DNA of 64,000 bases from a virus. Shown piece after piece: positions 37,594 to 46,162 of this stretch (the stretch's first letter is position 1; each line of letters starts with the position of its first letter). The stretch is from positions 1 through 64,000 of IMG/VR virus record IMGVR_UViG_3300010160_000023. One strand, written 5' to 3'. Below the pieces are notes generated by a model, which made no database searches, had not been told where the DNA came from, and was given only the letters and a program-made list of their open reading frames with translations. The position numbers and the translations under genes were made by a program.

Positions 37594-38705
37594 TGCTATT
37601 AATATTAAATAAGAATAGAATGGACCAACTAGCCCCGGATCAAATAGCGTTTTATCAAGGACAATGCGGAGACATTCTCAATGCTCCACTACCAAGTATC
37701 ACACAAAGCTCTGCTGAACTAAAACAAAAAACAGGAGTTAATAATTTTACAAGTTTAGCTCCATACTATCACCCAGATCCAAACTCTCCAACAGGATTTC
37801 CTTATATTCGAATTGATGGAACTAGAAATCTTGAATCTAGAAAAAGTTCTGATAGCCCATATTTAAATTCTCTATTATCTTTAGTATCTTCATGTTCTAT
37901 TTTGTATCACTACACTAAATCTGAAGACTATGCCATTAAAGCTATGGAAGCTCTTCAAACTTTTTTTATTAATGAAAATACTAAAATGAATCCTAGTATG
38001 ACATACAGTGGAATAGTTATCGGAGATAGTATGGATGATCTGCGTATTAGAGGAGCAATTATTGATAGCAATATGCTGTCTATATTACCAGACTTTATTG
38101 AACTAATCAAACTTAGTTCACATTGGAAAAATGAACTAGAAAGTGGAATGGTTTCATGGTTTGATTCACTAAGTGATTGGTTCAAAACTAACCCTAGAGG
38201 AGTATTGCAAGCTAGCTATAGCCACAATATTAAAACATCTTATATGAAACAATTATGTTCTTATCTTTGTGCTTGTGGAAAAGAAGTTGAAGCACGAACT
38301 TATCTAGAAAATAATTTAACCTCTTTATTAAGTGCTCAAATAGACATGGACGGCAAACAGGTCTTAGAGATGAACAGAGTAAAAAATAGGCACTATAGTA
38401 ATTTTAATCTAATACTACTAGTAAATCTAGCTACTATAGCAAAATCTTTGGGGATCGACGTTTGGAATTACGAAGATAGCGAAGGTAAAGGAAGTATTAA
38501 GAAAGCTATGAAATATTTAGCCTATTATTATCTCCATCCTACAGAATGGACTACTTCTGATGAAGCTAATAATTCTGCCATGACACGATCATGGCTACAA
38601 GCAGCAGTAGAATTATATGATGATCAAATCTTACAAGATGTCTTTAGAGAAGTTAAGATTTATAATTTTACTAGCGTTCCAGATTATGTCTCTTTACCTA
38701 ATTAA
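37593..38705 (+). CDS. Alginate-lyase-like protein (PL5 fold)
   Basis: 370 residues; starts by TAATG overlap. It shows the series of motifs typical of the Alginate_lyase family: SLAPYYHPDPNSPTGFPYIR, KMNPSMTYSGIVIG, GAIIDSNMLSILPDFIEL, SHWKNELESGMVSWFDSLSD, ASYSHNIKTSYMKQL, and RVKNRHYSNFNLILL. The usual catalytic Asn-His region appears as SHNIKTSYMK, so activity is plausible but not certain. Many phages carry polysaccharide depolymerases to cut capsules or biofilm matrices; no signal peptide is visible, and a virion or lysis-time role are both possible. It converges on the glycine-rich fibre gene, with stops overlapping at 38702-38705. Confidence 0.8.
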   Translation: MLLILNKNRMDQLAPDQIAFYQGQCGDILNAPLPSITQSSAELKQKTGVNNFTSLAPYYHPDPNSPTGFPYIRIDGTRNLESRKSSDSPYLNSLLSLVSSCSILYHYTKSEDYAIKAMEALQTFFINENTKMNPSMTYSGIVIGDSMDDLRIRGAIIDSNMLSILPDFIELIKLSSHWKNELESGMVSWFDSLSDWFKTNPRGVLQASYSHNIKTSYMKQLCSYLCACGKEVEARTYLENNLTSLLSAQIDMDGKQVLEMNRVKNRHYSNFNLILLVNLATIAKSLGIDVWNYEDSEGKGSIKKAMKYLAYYYLHPTEWTTSDEANNSAMTRSWLQAAVELYDDQILQDVFREVKIYNFTSVPDYVSLPN

Positions 38706-39346
38706 GTAAAATATAATACTATACCACCAGCTGCACCGTTAGTTGCAGATACTGAGGTTGAAGTTCCTTTAAACCCAGCATTGAGATTACTTCCAGAAAG
38801 AGTAACGGCAGCTACTCGTCCTTGAAAATCCAGTACACCACCTGCAAGAAATGAACGATTAAAATTACCACCAGAGCCTGTTCCGTCCGCAAATCCTATC
38901 CAACCTGTTCCACCACCAGTTGCTGTGATTGTAACTCCTCCATAAGTTAATGTTGTGGTACCTCCTTGTGTTGCTCCATCGGTGACACCTCCCACTCCTG
39001 CTGCTCCAACAACATAAGTAACCGTCGCTCCTCCCGTCACAGAATAAGTTTTCACAGCTTCTCCTCCGTAAAATCCATCTGAATTACCTTCACACCCACT
39101 AGGATCATATGCTCCGCCACCACCGCCACCAATAACCCAAGCTTTCATACTTGTGGCTCCTGTTGGTACTGATCGACTAGTTCCGGTAGTTATAACAAAA
39201 GCTACTGGAGTAAAAGAACCAGCTCGTGTTGGTGTTGGTGTGGGTGTTTTTGTTGGAGTAACTGGGATAGCACTAGATGTTGGCGTTGGTGTCGGTGATG
39301 ACACTAAAGATATTTTCTTAAAGTGATTAAATCTAGAGCTAAACAT
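38702..39346 (-). CDS. Glycine-rich tail-tip/fibre protein with Thr-Pro spacer
   Basis: 214 residues. A short head and a Thr-Pro spacer (about 20-42) are followed by a glycine-rich domain (WVIGGGGGGAYDP, KTYSVTGGATVTYVVG, LTYGGVTITATGGG) and end in NGAAGGIVLYFT. The same domain, ending and spacer recur in the gene at 43210-44037. Gly-rich domains of this kind cap fibres of many phages, where they carry receptor specificity; that role is inferred here. It lies five bases downstream of the collagen-like gene. Confidence 0.75.
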   Translation of the reverse strand: MFSSRFNHFKKISLVSSPTPTPTSSAIPVTPTKTPTPTPTRAGSFTPVAFVITTGTSRSVPTGATSMKAWVIGGGGGGAYDPSGCEGNSDGFYGGEAVKTYSVTGGATVTYVVGAAGVGGVTDGATQGGTTTLTYGGVTITATGGGTGWIGFADGTGSGGNFNRSFLAGGVLDFQGRVAAVTLSGSNLNAGFKGTSTSVSATNGAAGGIVLYFT

Positions 39347-39351
39347 AAAGA

Positions 39352-42300
39352 TTAATAGTTTTGACTATATGCTCCATACCATGAAGTTCCATCACTAACA
39401 AAACTTAAAATGTCTACTTTACTAGCTGTTACAGTGACTGTGGGAGCTACGCCTCCTGACCACTTAACGCCAGTAAAAGTCGATGTAAAAGAACCAGATC
39501 CAGTATTTAGAAATAAGGTAAAGCTTTTTCCAGCAGTAGCAGTTGGCATAGTAAATGTACAATTACCAGTAAGAGTACAAGTTTGAACAGTTCCATTTGT
39601 TAAAGCTATTGTTTTAGCAGTAGAGCTGTTGCCTATAGCTACGACACTTTCAGTAAAATCGTTAAAGGTTAAAGTTCCGGCTAAATTAGTATTTCCTACT
39701 ACGTGTAATTTGCTAGTTGGTGAAGCTATTCCAACACCCAAATTAGTTCCATCGAACACAAAATCAGAAACTCCAGATGCAATATTGCTTGAGTTTTTGT
39801 AAACAACCTGATTTGCTGAACCAGCAACTGGTCCGGTAATGCCTTGTGTTCCCTGAGTACCAGTTAAACCTTGACTTCCGTTACTTCCAGATATACCCTG
39901 ACTTCCGATAGTACCTTGACTGCCATTGCTACCAGAGGTACCCTGACTGCCATTACTTCCGGAAGTGCCTTGACTACCGTTGCTTCCGGTAGTACCTTGA
40001 CTACCAGTAGTTCCTTGGCTTCCAGTAGTACCTGTTGTTCCCTGACTGCCGTTGCTGCCAGAGATACCTTGACTTCCTGTAATTCCTTGACTGCCGTTAC
40101 TTCCGGCTGTGCCTTGACTACCGTTACTTCCGGTAGTACCTTGACTGCCTGTTGTACCCTGAGTCCCGTTGCTGCCAGAGGTTCCCTGACTACCACTACC
40201 AGTAATTCCTTGAATACCCTGAGTTCCTTGAGCTACCGTTGTACTAAGAGTTAAAGTATCTGTTCCTGAATTATAGCTAAAAGAAATATTGCTTCCTGCT
40301 ACCAATGATGTTGTCAAATTAGCATATGATCCTTGTGTTCCTTGAACTCCTTGACTCCCTTGACTACCAGAATTTCCGGTGACTCCTTGAACTCCTTGAC
40401 TCCCATTACTTCCACTATTTCCAGTAATACCTTGGGTGCCTTGAACGCCATTGCTTCCACTAATTCCCTGACTACCATTACTACCAGCTGTTCCTTGACT
40501 ACCGTTACTGCCGCTATTACCTGTAATACCCTGTGCTCCTTGACTACCATTACTACCGGAGGCACCTTGACTGCCACTACCAGTAACTCCTTGAACTCCT
40601 TGCGTTCCTTGTGCTACTGTTGTGCTGAGTGTTAGAGTGTCTGTTCCCGAGTTGTAGGTAAATGTTATGTTACTTCCTGCAACTAAAGATGTAGTTAAAT
40701 TTGCGTACGATCCTTGAATGCCTTGGGTTCCTTGACTACCTATTATTCCTTGACTACCAGCACTTCCAGTAATACCCTGACTGCCGTTGCTTCCAGAAGA
40801 ACCTTGACTACCCGTTATTCCTTGACTTCCAGTATTCCCAGAGATTCCTTGACTCCCAGAACTTCCGGTGACACCTTGACTTCCGTTATTTCCAGTAATA
40901 CCTTGAGCGCCCATTATGCCTTGAGATCCTGTTGGACCTACTGGTCCTGTAGCATCAAGAGAACCGTCTCCCTTCACAAATTGGGTAGAAGACCCACCCT
41001 GAGTAATGAACTTGTCTGCATTAATATATTGAAAGTAATCAATAGAATTAGTAGGCCCGCCAGTTGCAGACAATGCTATTAGTGTTGAGTTTGTTTTATC
41101 ATATACGCAATTTAATATTGAATAAAATCCACTTAGTACAACTGGGGCGACATTACTTAATGCCGAAGTTAGCATTTGACAGTTGGCTAAAGTAATGATA
41201 CTTGAAGAGGCTGATGTGATAGCATTTGTCACAGCAGCAACTACTACAGAATCTACAAGACTTAAAGTTCCAGAAGTTAAAACTGGAGCCACAGTAACAG
41301 CGCTTTTAATAATTATATTTGCGCTAGCATTATTTACTGTTGTAAAATTTGGATTACCACCAAAAATAGCAACTAAACCTGCACCAGTAATACTTGCGGA
41401 GCCATAGTCACATAAACGAAGAACAGTGTAGTCGGCGTTACTGCTTTTTGTAAATGTGCCAGAAATCTCACAATTTAAAATATTTACATTTCCTGCACCA
41501 GTTGGCGTAGCTATGGTCAGGTTTGTCATCTTTATTCCAGCAATTGTACAACCAGTATTTGTGCTTAATGTTCCATAAAGTACTATATTACCGCCAATAA
41601 GCCCCGGACCAGTTATAGTTGTATATGGAACTGTTATTGATGGATTTTCAGTATAACCACCGGGATGAACAATAATTGTTTTGCGTTGAGATCCTACTAA
41701 AGTTAAAGCCTTGGTAATACTAGCAACTGGATTTAATAAGTCACCATTACCAGTAGTATCATTTCCATCTACTTGACTAACATGGATTTCATTATCATAT
41801 CCTGTAAAGTTTGTCCCTTGGACACCTTGACTACCTTCCAATCCTTGAACGCCTTGATTACCTCCTAATCCTTGGACACCTTGTAAACCTTGACTTCCGC
41901 TTCCTGTAATCCCTTGACTTCCGATAGTTCCTTGACTGCCATTGATTCCAGAAATGCCTTGGGAACCATTATTTCCTGCTATGCCTTGACTTCCATTGCT
42001 TCCGCTAGTTCCTTGACTCCCAGTAATCCCTTGAGCTCCCTGACTACCAGCACTTCCATTAGCTCCTTGAGCTCCATCATTTCCTGCTATGCCTTGACTT
42101 CCATTGCTTCCAATATTACCAGTAATTCCCTGAATACCCTGACTACCATTATTTCCAGAAATGCCTTGACTACCGTTACTACCAGATATTCCTTGACTTC
42201 CATTACTTCCACTATTTCCGGTAATGCCCTGAGTACCTTGGCTACCGTTGTTTCCGCTATTTCCAGAAATACCCTGTGTGCCTTGGCTGCCGTTACTTCC

Positions 42301-42582
42301 AGATATACCTTGACTACCACTTCCAGTAATTCCTTGAGTACCAGATATTCCCTGGAGACCCGTCAAGCCTTGACTTCCAGATATTCCTTGTAAACCCTGC
42401 AATCCTTGAATACCTTGGACCCCAGCAATTGGCAATAATGACCATCTAAGAGTACCATTTCCAATTTTTAGAATATTATTTGTAGTATCATATCCTGGTT
42501 CTCCATTATTCAGAACTGGGTCCACAGATACCCACTCAGAGGCTGGTCCTTTGCGTAGAATAATATTCGTAATTGCTGGCAT
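39352..42582 (-). CDS. Collagen-like tail fibre with parallel beta-helix insert
   Basis: 1,076 residues from ATG 42582; an in-frame ATG at 42627 is rejected because residues 1-50 from 42582 (PAITNIILRKGPASEWVSVD, KIGNGTLRWSLLP) match the N-terminus of the fibre gene at 44057-45424. Gly-X-Y repeats rich in SQG/SNG fill about 55-245, then a parallel beta-helix-like domain (about 255-540, VDGNDTTGNGDLLNPVASIT at its start), more collagen-like repeats to about 945, and a C-terminal head (GVGIASPTSKLHVVGNTNL, DGTSWYGAYSQNY). The cassette beginning YANLTTSLVAGSNI occurs twice within the collagen part, at 40203-40330 and 40592-40718. It probably forms a trimeric fibre. Confidence 0.85.
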   Translation of the reverse strand: MPAITNIILRKGPASEWVSVDPVLNNGEPGYDTTNNILKIGNGTLRWSLLPIAGVQGIQGLQGLQGISGSQGLTGLQGISGTQGITGSGSQGISGSNGSQGTQGISGNSGNNGSQGTQGITGNSGSNGSQGISGSNGSQGISGNNGSQGIQGITGNIGSNGSQGIAGNDGAQGANGSAGSQGAQGITGSQGTSGSNGSQGIAGNNGSQGISGINGSQGTIGSQGITGSGSQGLQGVQGLGGNQGVQGLEGSQGVQGTNFTGYDNEIHVSQVDGNDTTGNGDLLNPVASITKALTLVGSQRKTIIVHPGGYTENPSITVPYTTITGPGLIGGNIVLYGTLSTNTGCTIAGIKMTNLTIATPTGAGNVNILNCEISGTFTKSSNADYTVLRLCDYGSASITGAGLVAIFGGNPNFTTVNNASANIIIKSAVTVAPVLTSGTLSLVDSVVVAAVTNAITSASSSIITLANCQMLTSALSNVAPVVLSGFYSILNCVYDKTNSTLIALSATGGPTNSIDYFQYINADKFITQGGSSTQFVKGDGSLDATGPVGPTGSQGIMGAQGITGNNGSQGVTGSSGSQGISGNTGSQGITGSQGSSGSNGSQGITGSAGSQGIIGSQGTQGIQGSYANLTTSLVAGSNITFTYNSGTDTLTLSTTVAQGTQGVQGVTGSGSQGASGSNGSQGAQGITGNSGSNGSQGTAGSNGSQGISGSNGVQGTQGITGNSGSNGSQGVQGVTGNSGSQGSQGVQGTQGSYANLTTSLVAGSNISFSYNSGTDTLTLSTTVAQGTQGIQGITGSGSQGTSGSNGTQGTTGSQGTTGSNGSQGTAGSNGSQGITGSQGISGSNGSQGTTGTTGSQGTTGSQGTTGSNGSQGTSGSNGSQGTSGSNGSQGTIGSQGISGSNGSQGLTGTQGTQGITGPVAGSANQVVYKNSSNIASGVSDFVFDGTNLGVGIASPTSKLHVVGNTNLAGTLTFNDFTESVVAIGNSSTAKTIALTNGTVQTCTLTGNCTFTMPTATAGKSFTLFLNTGSGSFTSTFTGVKWSGGVAPTVTVTASKVDILSFVSDGTSWYGAYSQNY
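39835..42420 (-). repeat. Collagen-like Gly-X-Y coding repeats (two blocks flanking the beta-helix)
   Basis: The first block (41810-42420) and the second (39835-40950, interrupted by two YANLTTS cassettes) encode Gly-Ser-Gln, Gly-Ile-Thr and Gly-Ser-Asn triplets. They are 9- to 27-base unit DNA repeats with many synonymous differences, so expansion is old or under selection. Confidence 0.85.
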
Positions 42583-42620
42583 AATTGATCCATTTATAAA
42601 GGTAGTCAAGTATACTATGA

Positions 42621-42628
42621 TATACACT
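42621..42628 (-). promoter_or_regulatory. Late promoter motif (AGTGTATA) for the collagen-like fibre gene
   Basis: Minus-strand CAGTGTATATCATAG sits about 39 bases before the ATG at 42582, in the 98-base gap between that gene and the sulfotransferase-like gene. It matches the other structural-region sites. Confidence 0.5.
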
Positions 42629-42680
42629 GAATCAATATACTATGATTGTCCATTAAAATGAGGCTAATAATAAAATTAAT

Positions 42681-43199
42681 CTAATTTTGTAAAGAATTCC
42701 ATAATATTATATCATCATTATATATTTCTCTAATTTTATCTTCTTGCTGTGGTGTTAAAATTGGTTTATCACTTTCTTCTGTAGGATCTATTTTTTTAAG
42801 TGGTAAAGTAATTCCTAACCAATCAATACATTCCTGTAACTGAATTTCAAATAAAAATACTTTTAACCATTGACCTTTTGGTAATGGGCCATACATTGGA
42901 TTAGATAAATGTTGATCAATAGATATATCTGGCCTATGGGAACACATGGATCGAAATCTTTCGATAGGATTTCTTAACACTATAGCTAAATCATTTTGTC
43001 CTATAAATGCTTCATATTGTGGAAAACATGCTGCAGGATGTGGAATTTTTGTTGAAATATTATTAGAAAGCTGTTGATTGTATTGAAATAGCTGATCTGG
43101 CCAAAATGCTTCTAAAGCTGCTAATCCAATTGAATGACTAGCAGATCGTGGCATTAATAAAATTGCTTTATTAGAAGGTGTTCTTAAAATTTCGCCCAT
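42681..43199 (-). CDS. Sulfotransferase-like P-loop protein
   Basis: 172 residues from ATG 43199, which has AGGAG seven bases upstream; a longer frame to 43394 would overlap the glycine-rich gene and is rejected. The 5'-phosphosulfate loop-like motif ILLMPRSASHSIG (13-25) and the 3'-phosphate-binding-like motif VLRNPIERFRSM (74-85) are the two hallmarks of the sulfotransferase superfamily and bind PAPS. The protein is short for the family (usually 250 or more residues). It lies among fibre genes, so sulfation of a sugar or a virion protein is possible. The substrate is unknown. Confidence 0.72.
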   Translation of the reverse strand: MGEILRTPSNKAILLMPRSASHSIGLAALEAFWPDQLFQYNQQLSNNISTKIPHPAACFPQYEAFIGQNDLAIVLRNPIERFRSMCSHRPDISIDQHLSNPMYGPLPKGQWLKVFLFEIQLQECIDWLGITLPLKKIDPTEESDKPILTPQQEDKIREIYNDDIILWNSLQN

Positions 43200-43209
43200 T
43201 AAATTACTC

Positions 43210-44037
43210 CTATGTAAAATATAATACAATAGCTCCATTACCACCAGCTTGTGCCGTTCCCCAATTGCCGATTGTATTATCCATTGCTCCACCGCCGCCA
43301 TAGCCAGCCGCAACACTCCCATATTTATTACCAGCACCCCCAGAACCAAAAGCAGCAGAAGCTGCACAAGTTTCTGTGGTTGATATTCCAGCAAGAGTTA
43401 ATGCTGCTTTTAATCCAGATATATCAGTCATAACTCTTCTCTTGCAAGACCCCGTGGATGCTCCATTACCACCGACAGCGCCGCCGTAATAGTCGCCGTC
43501 GCCCGTGTAAATACTGCCGCTACCTGTTCCACCAGCAGCACCACCGTCTCCGCCGCTAAAACTACCACCGCTGTAATTGTTGCCGCTTGCGCCGCCACCG
43601 CCTTGCGTCCCGCCTTGGCCGGTAATTGTCACACCGCCATAAGTAACAGTGGTATTTCCGCCAGCGCCAGATACAGATGTATTTGCGCCCCACTTTGGTC
43701 CTCCAGAACCTATAGTCATTGCTAAAGTACTACCACCAGTAACAGACCATGTTTTATATGCACAACCACCAGCGCCTCCCCAGTTTGTACTTCCATTAGA
43801 GCCGCCACCGCCAATTACCCACGCTTTCATGGTGGTTGCATTAGCTGGAACTGTATATGATGACCCACTAGTTAATAGCACAGCCATTGGAGTAAATGAT
43901 ACTACTGCTGTTGGAGTATTAGTTGGAGTAGGTGTTGGAGAAACTCCATCATTTATAGACAATATTTTATAATTAGAGTTAGTATCTCTATATAATTTTA
44001 CTACTCCTCCTGAATAATAAACATTAAATGTAGTCAT
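43210..44037 (-). CDS. Glycine-rich tail-tip/fibre protein with Thr-Pro spacer
   Basis: 275 residues; ATG at 44037 after AGGATTTATTA. A 35-residue head and a short Thr-Pro spacer are followed by a glycine-rich domain (MKAWVIGGGGSNGS, KTWSVTGGSTLAMTIGSGG, GGSFSGGDGGAAGG) ending NGAIVLYFT. It is a paralogue of the 214-residue gene at 38702-39346 and contains an extra charged insert (CKRRVMTDISGLKAALTLAG). It is probably a receptor-binding cap on a fibre. Its local GC content is clearly higher than that of its neighbours, reflecting Gly codons. Confidence 0.75.
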   Translation of the reverse strand: MTTFNVYYSGGVVKLYRDTNSNYKILSINDGVSPTPTPTNTPTAVVSFTPMAVLLTSGSSYTVPANATTMKAWVIGGGGSNGSTNWGGAGGCAYKTWSVTGGSTLAMTIGSGGPKWGANTSVSGAGGNTTVTYGGVTITGQGGTQGGGGASGNNYSGGSFSGGDGGAAGGTGSGSIYTGDGDYYGGAVGGNGASTGSCKRRVMTDISGLKAALTLAGISTTETCAASAAFGSGGAGNKYGSVAAGYGGGGAMDNTIGNWGTAQAGGNGAIVLYFT

Positions 44038-44056
44038 TAATAAATCCTAATTAAAT

Positions 44057-45424
44057 TCAGGGAGTGCCGCCATCAACAGAAGCTATTGTAATATTAGCTG
44101 TTCCATCAAAACTAGTTCCGTTGATTGTACGAGCAGTTTGAAGTGCAGTCGCACTACTAGAATTACCAGTTAAAGCCCCAACAAAAGATGAACTTGAAAC
44201 TGAAGAAAGCCCAGTTAAAGTCGTAGCAGAAGCTCCCAGCGAAATAGCTGTTGATCCAACAGTTACTGTACTATTAGCTAATTGGAGATTATCAACACCA
44301 CCAAGCTTAATTGAAACATTACCAGTAGTAACTACAAAATCACCACTATCAAAAGTAGCTATGCCTTTTACTGAAGATGTAGCATCGACTACATTAATAG
44401 GACCAGTAACTATTCCCGTTACTCTTCCATAAGAGTCCACACCCACACTCTGTACAAAAGATGCTCCAGAAGATCCTGTAGAGTTGCTTTGAGATACTGT
44501 TGCTAAATCTATACTATCAGCATTTACTACTATTCTAGAAGAACTAGCAGTTCCAATATCTATTGTATTACCAGTCTTAGTAAGACCAGCACCCGGAGTT
44601 ATTTGTCCTGCAACACTAAATTGAGAAAAAGATAAGAAGGTTGATCCTAAGTTTATAGTGTCATTAGTTGTTAGTACCCATCCAGAATCTGCATTGGTCG
44701 TTCCTTCAGTAACAAAAGTAAACATACCAGCAGTAACTTTGGCACTAGTATCAGTATCTGTATCTCGTGACCAAGAACCAGAGGCAACAGCATATATACC
44801 ATTTAAATTAGCAAGGGATTGGTCTTTAACTAAAACTCTATCTCCAACAGACAAGGAAACTCCATCTATTGTTTGAGTTCCACTTAAAGTTATATTTTCT
44901 GTTGTAGCAACCCGCACGCTTTGTTTAACATCCAATCCTTGCTTAAAAGCATCTACATAAGATTTTGTTGCAGCGTCTGCGTCTCCTGTGGGAGTAGCTA
45001 GATTTGTTATTCTTTGACTATTTAGTGATACAGAAGAGGTTGGGGCTCCTAATTGATCAAGAGTGTTTAGTCTAACAGCACTATTAAAGTCTGTTATATT
45101 AGAAGCTGTATGAGTATGTCCTGGTAAACTAACTCCTGTAACAGCTAACGATAAGGAGTTGGAAGAATCATTATAGGTAATTTGAAGATTCGTTCCGGCA
45201 GATAGTAAGGCCGCTACTCTATCATCAATACTCTCATTTAATTCAGAAGGTAAAACAGCAGAGTATGGTAAAGATGACCATATTGTTGAACCATTACCAA
45301 TCTTAAATTTTCCTGTGTCTGTTTCATATCCGATTTCTCCAGCATATAGAACTTGATTAGTCCATTGGTCACTTCCGGAAGCTGCTGTTCCTCTACGAAG
45401 TTGAATTCTAGTAAGTGCTGGCAT
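44057..45424 (-). CDS. Tail fibre protein
   Basis: 455 residues; ATG at 45424. Residues 1-50 carry the phage fibre N-terminal segment (TRIQLRRGTAASGSDQWTNQ, GEIGYETDTGKFKIGNGSTI). The signature 'ATPTGDADAATKSYVDAFKQ' near 145 and the following VATTENITLSGTQTIDGVSL and VGDRVLVKDQ strands are widespread in fibre proteins of aquatic phages and prophages. The C-terminal end has STVTVGSTAISLGAS-type beta repeats. This is a standard trimeric fibre shaft. No receptor-binding head is identifiable, which may be supplied by the glycine-rich gene just downstream. Confidence 0.85.
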   Translation of the reverse strand: MPALTRIQLRRGTAASGSDQWTNQVLYAGEIGYETDTGKFKIGNGSTIWSSLPYSAVLPSELNESIDDRVAALLSAGTNLQITYNDSSNSLSLAVTGVSLPGHTHTASNITDFNSAVRLNTLDQLGAPTSSVSLNSQRITNLATPTGDADAATKSYVDAFKQGLDVKQSVRVATTENITLSGTQTIDGVSLSVGDRVLVKDQSLANLNGIYAVASGSWSRDTDTDTSAKVTAGMFTFVTEGTTNADSGWVLTTNDTINLGSTFLSFSQFSVAGQITPGAGLTKTGNTIDIGTASSSRIVVNADSIDLATVSQSNSTGSSGASFVQSVGVDSYGRVTGIVTGPINVVDATSSVKGIATFDSGDFVVTTGNVSIKLGGVDNLQLANSTVTVGSTAISLGASATTLTGLSSVSSSSFVGALTGNSSSATALQTARTINGTSFDGTANITIASVDGGTP

Positions 45425-45447
45425 CTGTATAAGCCCTTGTTTAAAAG

Positions 45448-45711
45448 TTATGGGGTACCACAGTCAAAAGTATAGTGGTTTAAATAATCATTAAGACCTG
45501 AGACTCTAGATACTGGTAAATTACCTATAATCTTATCTATCGGATAAGTATCTGGAAAATCGCTTGGTAATATCTTTTCTGTATTAACTACTTCAACATT
45601 ATAGCTTTCATATCTTTCAATTTCAATATTATTAATATTCTCTACAAAACTAGTTTCTATTTGTATAATATTACTCTGAACATCAGTTATTTCTATAGTA
45701 AAGTCACTCAT
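45448..45711 (-). CDS. Small beta-rich structural protein (87 aa)
   Basis: ATG at 45711 overlaps the upstream stop as ATGA; the earlier frame start at 45720 is rejected. The sequence begins MSDFTIEITDVQSNIIQIET and is beta-rich with a Cys near the C-terminus (YTFDCGTP). It lies between a BppU-like protein and a fibre gene, so a small linker or attachment role is plausible. No family was recognised. Confidence 0.6.
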   Translation of the reverse strand: MSDFTIEITDVQSNIIQIETSFVENINNIEIERYESYNVEVVNTEKILPSDFPDTYPIDKIIGNLPVSRVSGLNDYLNHYTFDCGTP

Positions 45712-46115
45712 GAAGAGCACCCTAATCCTATATTAGATTGACTAAATCGTTTAACTATAGTAATTGTCCCAAATAAAATTCTGGTAGTATATGTATCGGG
45801 ATTTCCAGAATATAAAAGATCAGGAGACTTTAACTCTAAGTCATATTTAGCCGTATTGAAATTAAAGTTATTTGTGGTGCTAGCTGGTAATAACAGCATC
45901 AATTTAGCGTTTGGGCCGTCTATAGTAAATTTATATGTACTATAATCAGTATTTTTAGAACTAAATATCTGAGTATCATTAGTATTAGTTTTCCAAATTA
46001 TTCTAGCACACCAATTTGTTAGATTTACTGGATTGCCAGAGGAATCTTTATAGATTAAAGCTAATCTAAAAGAAGTTCCTTGTTCTATAGCAAAATCATA
46101 TTTACTTGCTGCCAT
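45708..46115 (-). CDS. BppU-like fibre/baseplate protein
   Basis: 135 residues; ATG at 46115 after AAGGTATTACTACT. It has the motif YDFAIEQGTSFRLALIYKD followed by NLTNWCARIIWKT, clearly paralogous to the N-terminus of the P-domain gene at 33036-33953. This beta domain occurs at the N-terminus of many phage fibre-attachment proteins. It is the first gene after the capsid terminator and begins the fibre operon behind a GTGTATTTAA motif. Confidence 0.7.
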   Translation of the reverse strand: MAASKYDFAIEQGTSFRLALIYKDSSGNPVNLTNWCARIIWKTNTNDTQIFSSKNTDYSTYKFTIDGPNAKLMLLLPASTTNNFNFNTAKYDLELKSPDLLYSGNPDTYTTRILFGTITIVKRFSQSNIGLGCSS

Positions 46116-46150
46116 AGTAGTAATACCTTATGGAATGTGTTTGTATACGA

Positions 46151-46162
46151 TTAAATACACCT
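46151..46162 (-). promoter_or_regulatory. Late promoter motif (GGTGTATTTAA) for the fibre operon
   Basis: Minus-strand AGGTGTATTTAATCG directly follows the T-tract of the capsid terminator and lies 36 bases before the BppU-like gene. A terminator followed at once by a promoter marks a transcript boundary. Confidence 0.65.

Noticed and set aside
39871-42393. Plus-strand Ser/Thr/Leu-rich ORFs across the collagen-like gene
   Set aside because: Antisense of Gly-X-Y repeats; the minus-strand gene has clear fibre domains.
42583-42627. Upstream extension of the collagen-like gene (start 42627)
   Set aside because: The ATG at 42582 matches the N-terminus of a paralogous fibre gene and the extension would run into the late-promoter motif.
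43200-43394. N-terminal extension of the sulfotransferase-like gene to 43394
   Set aside because: It overlaps the glycine-rich gene in another frame; the ATG at 43199 has a proper AGGAG.
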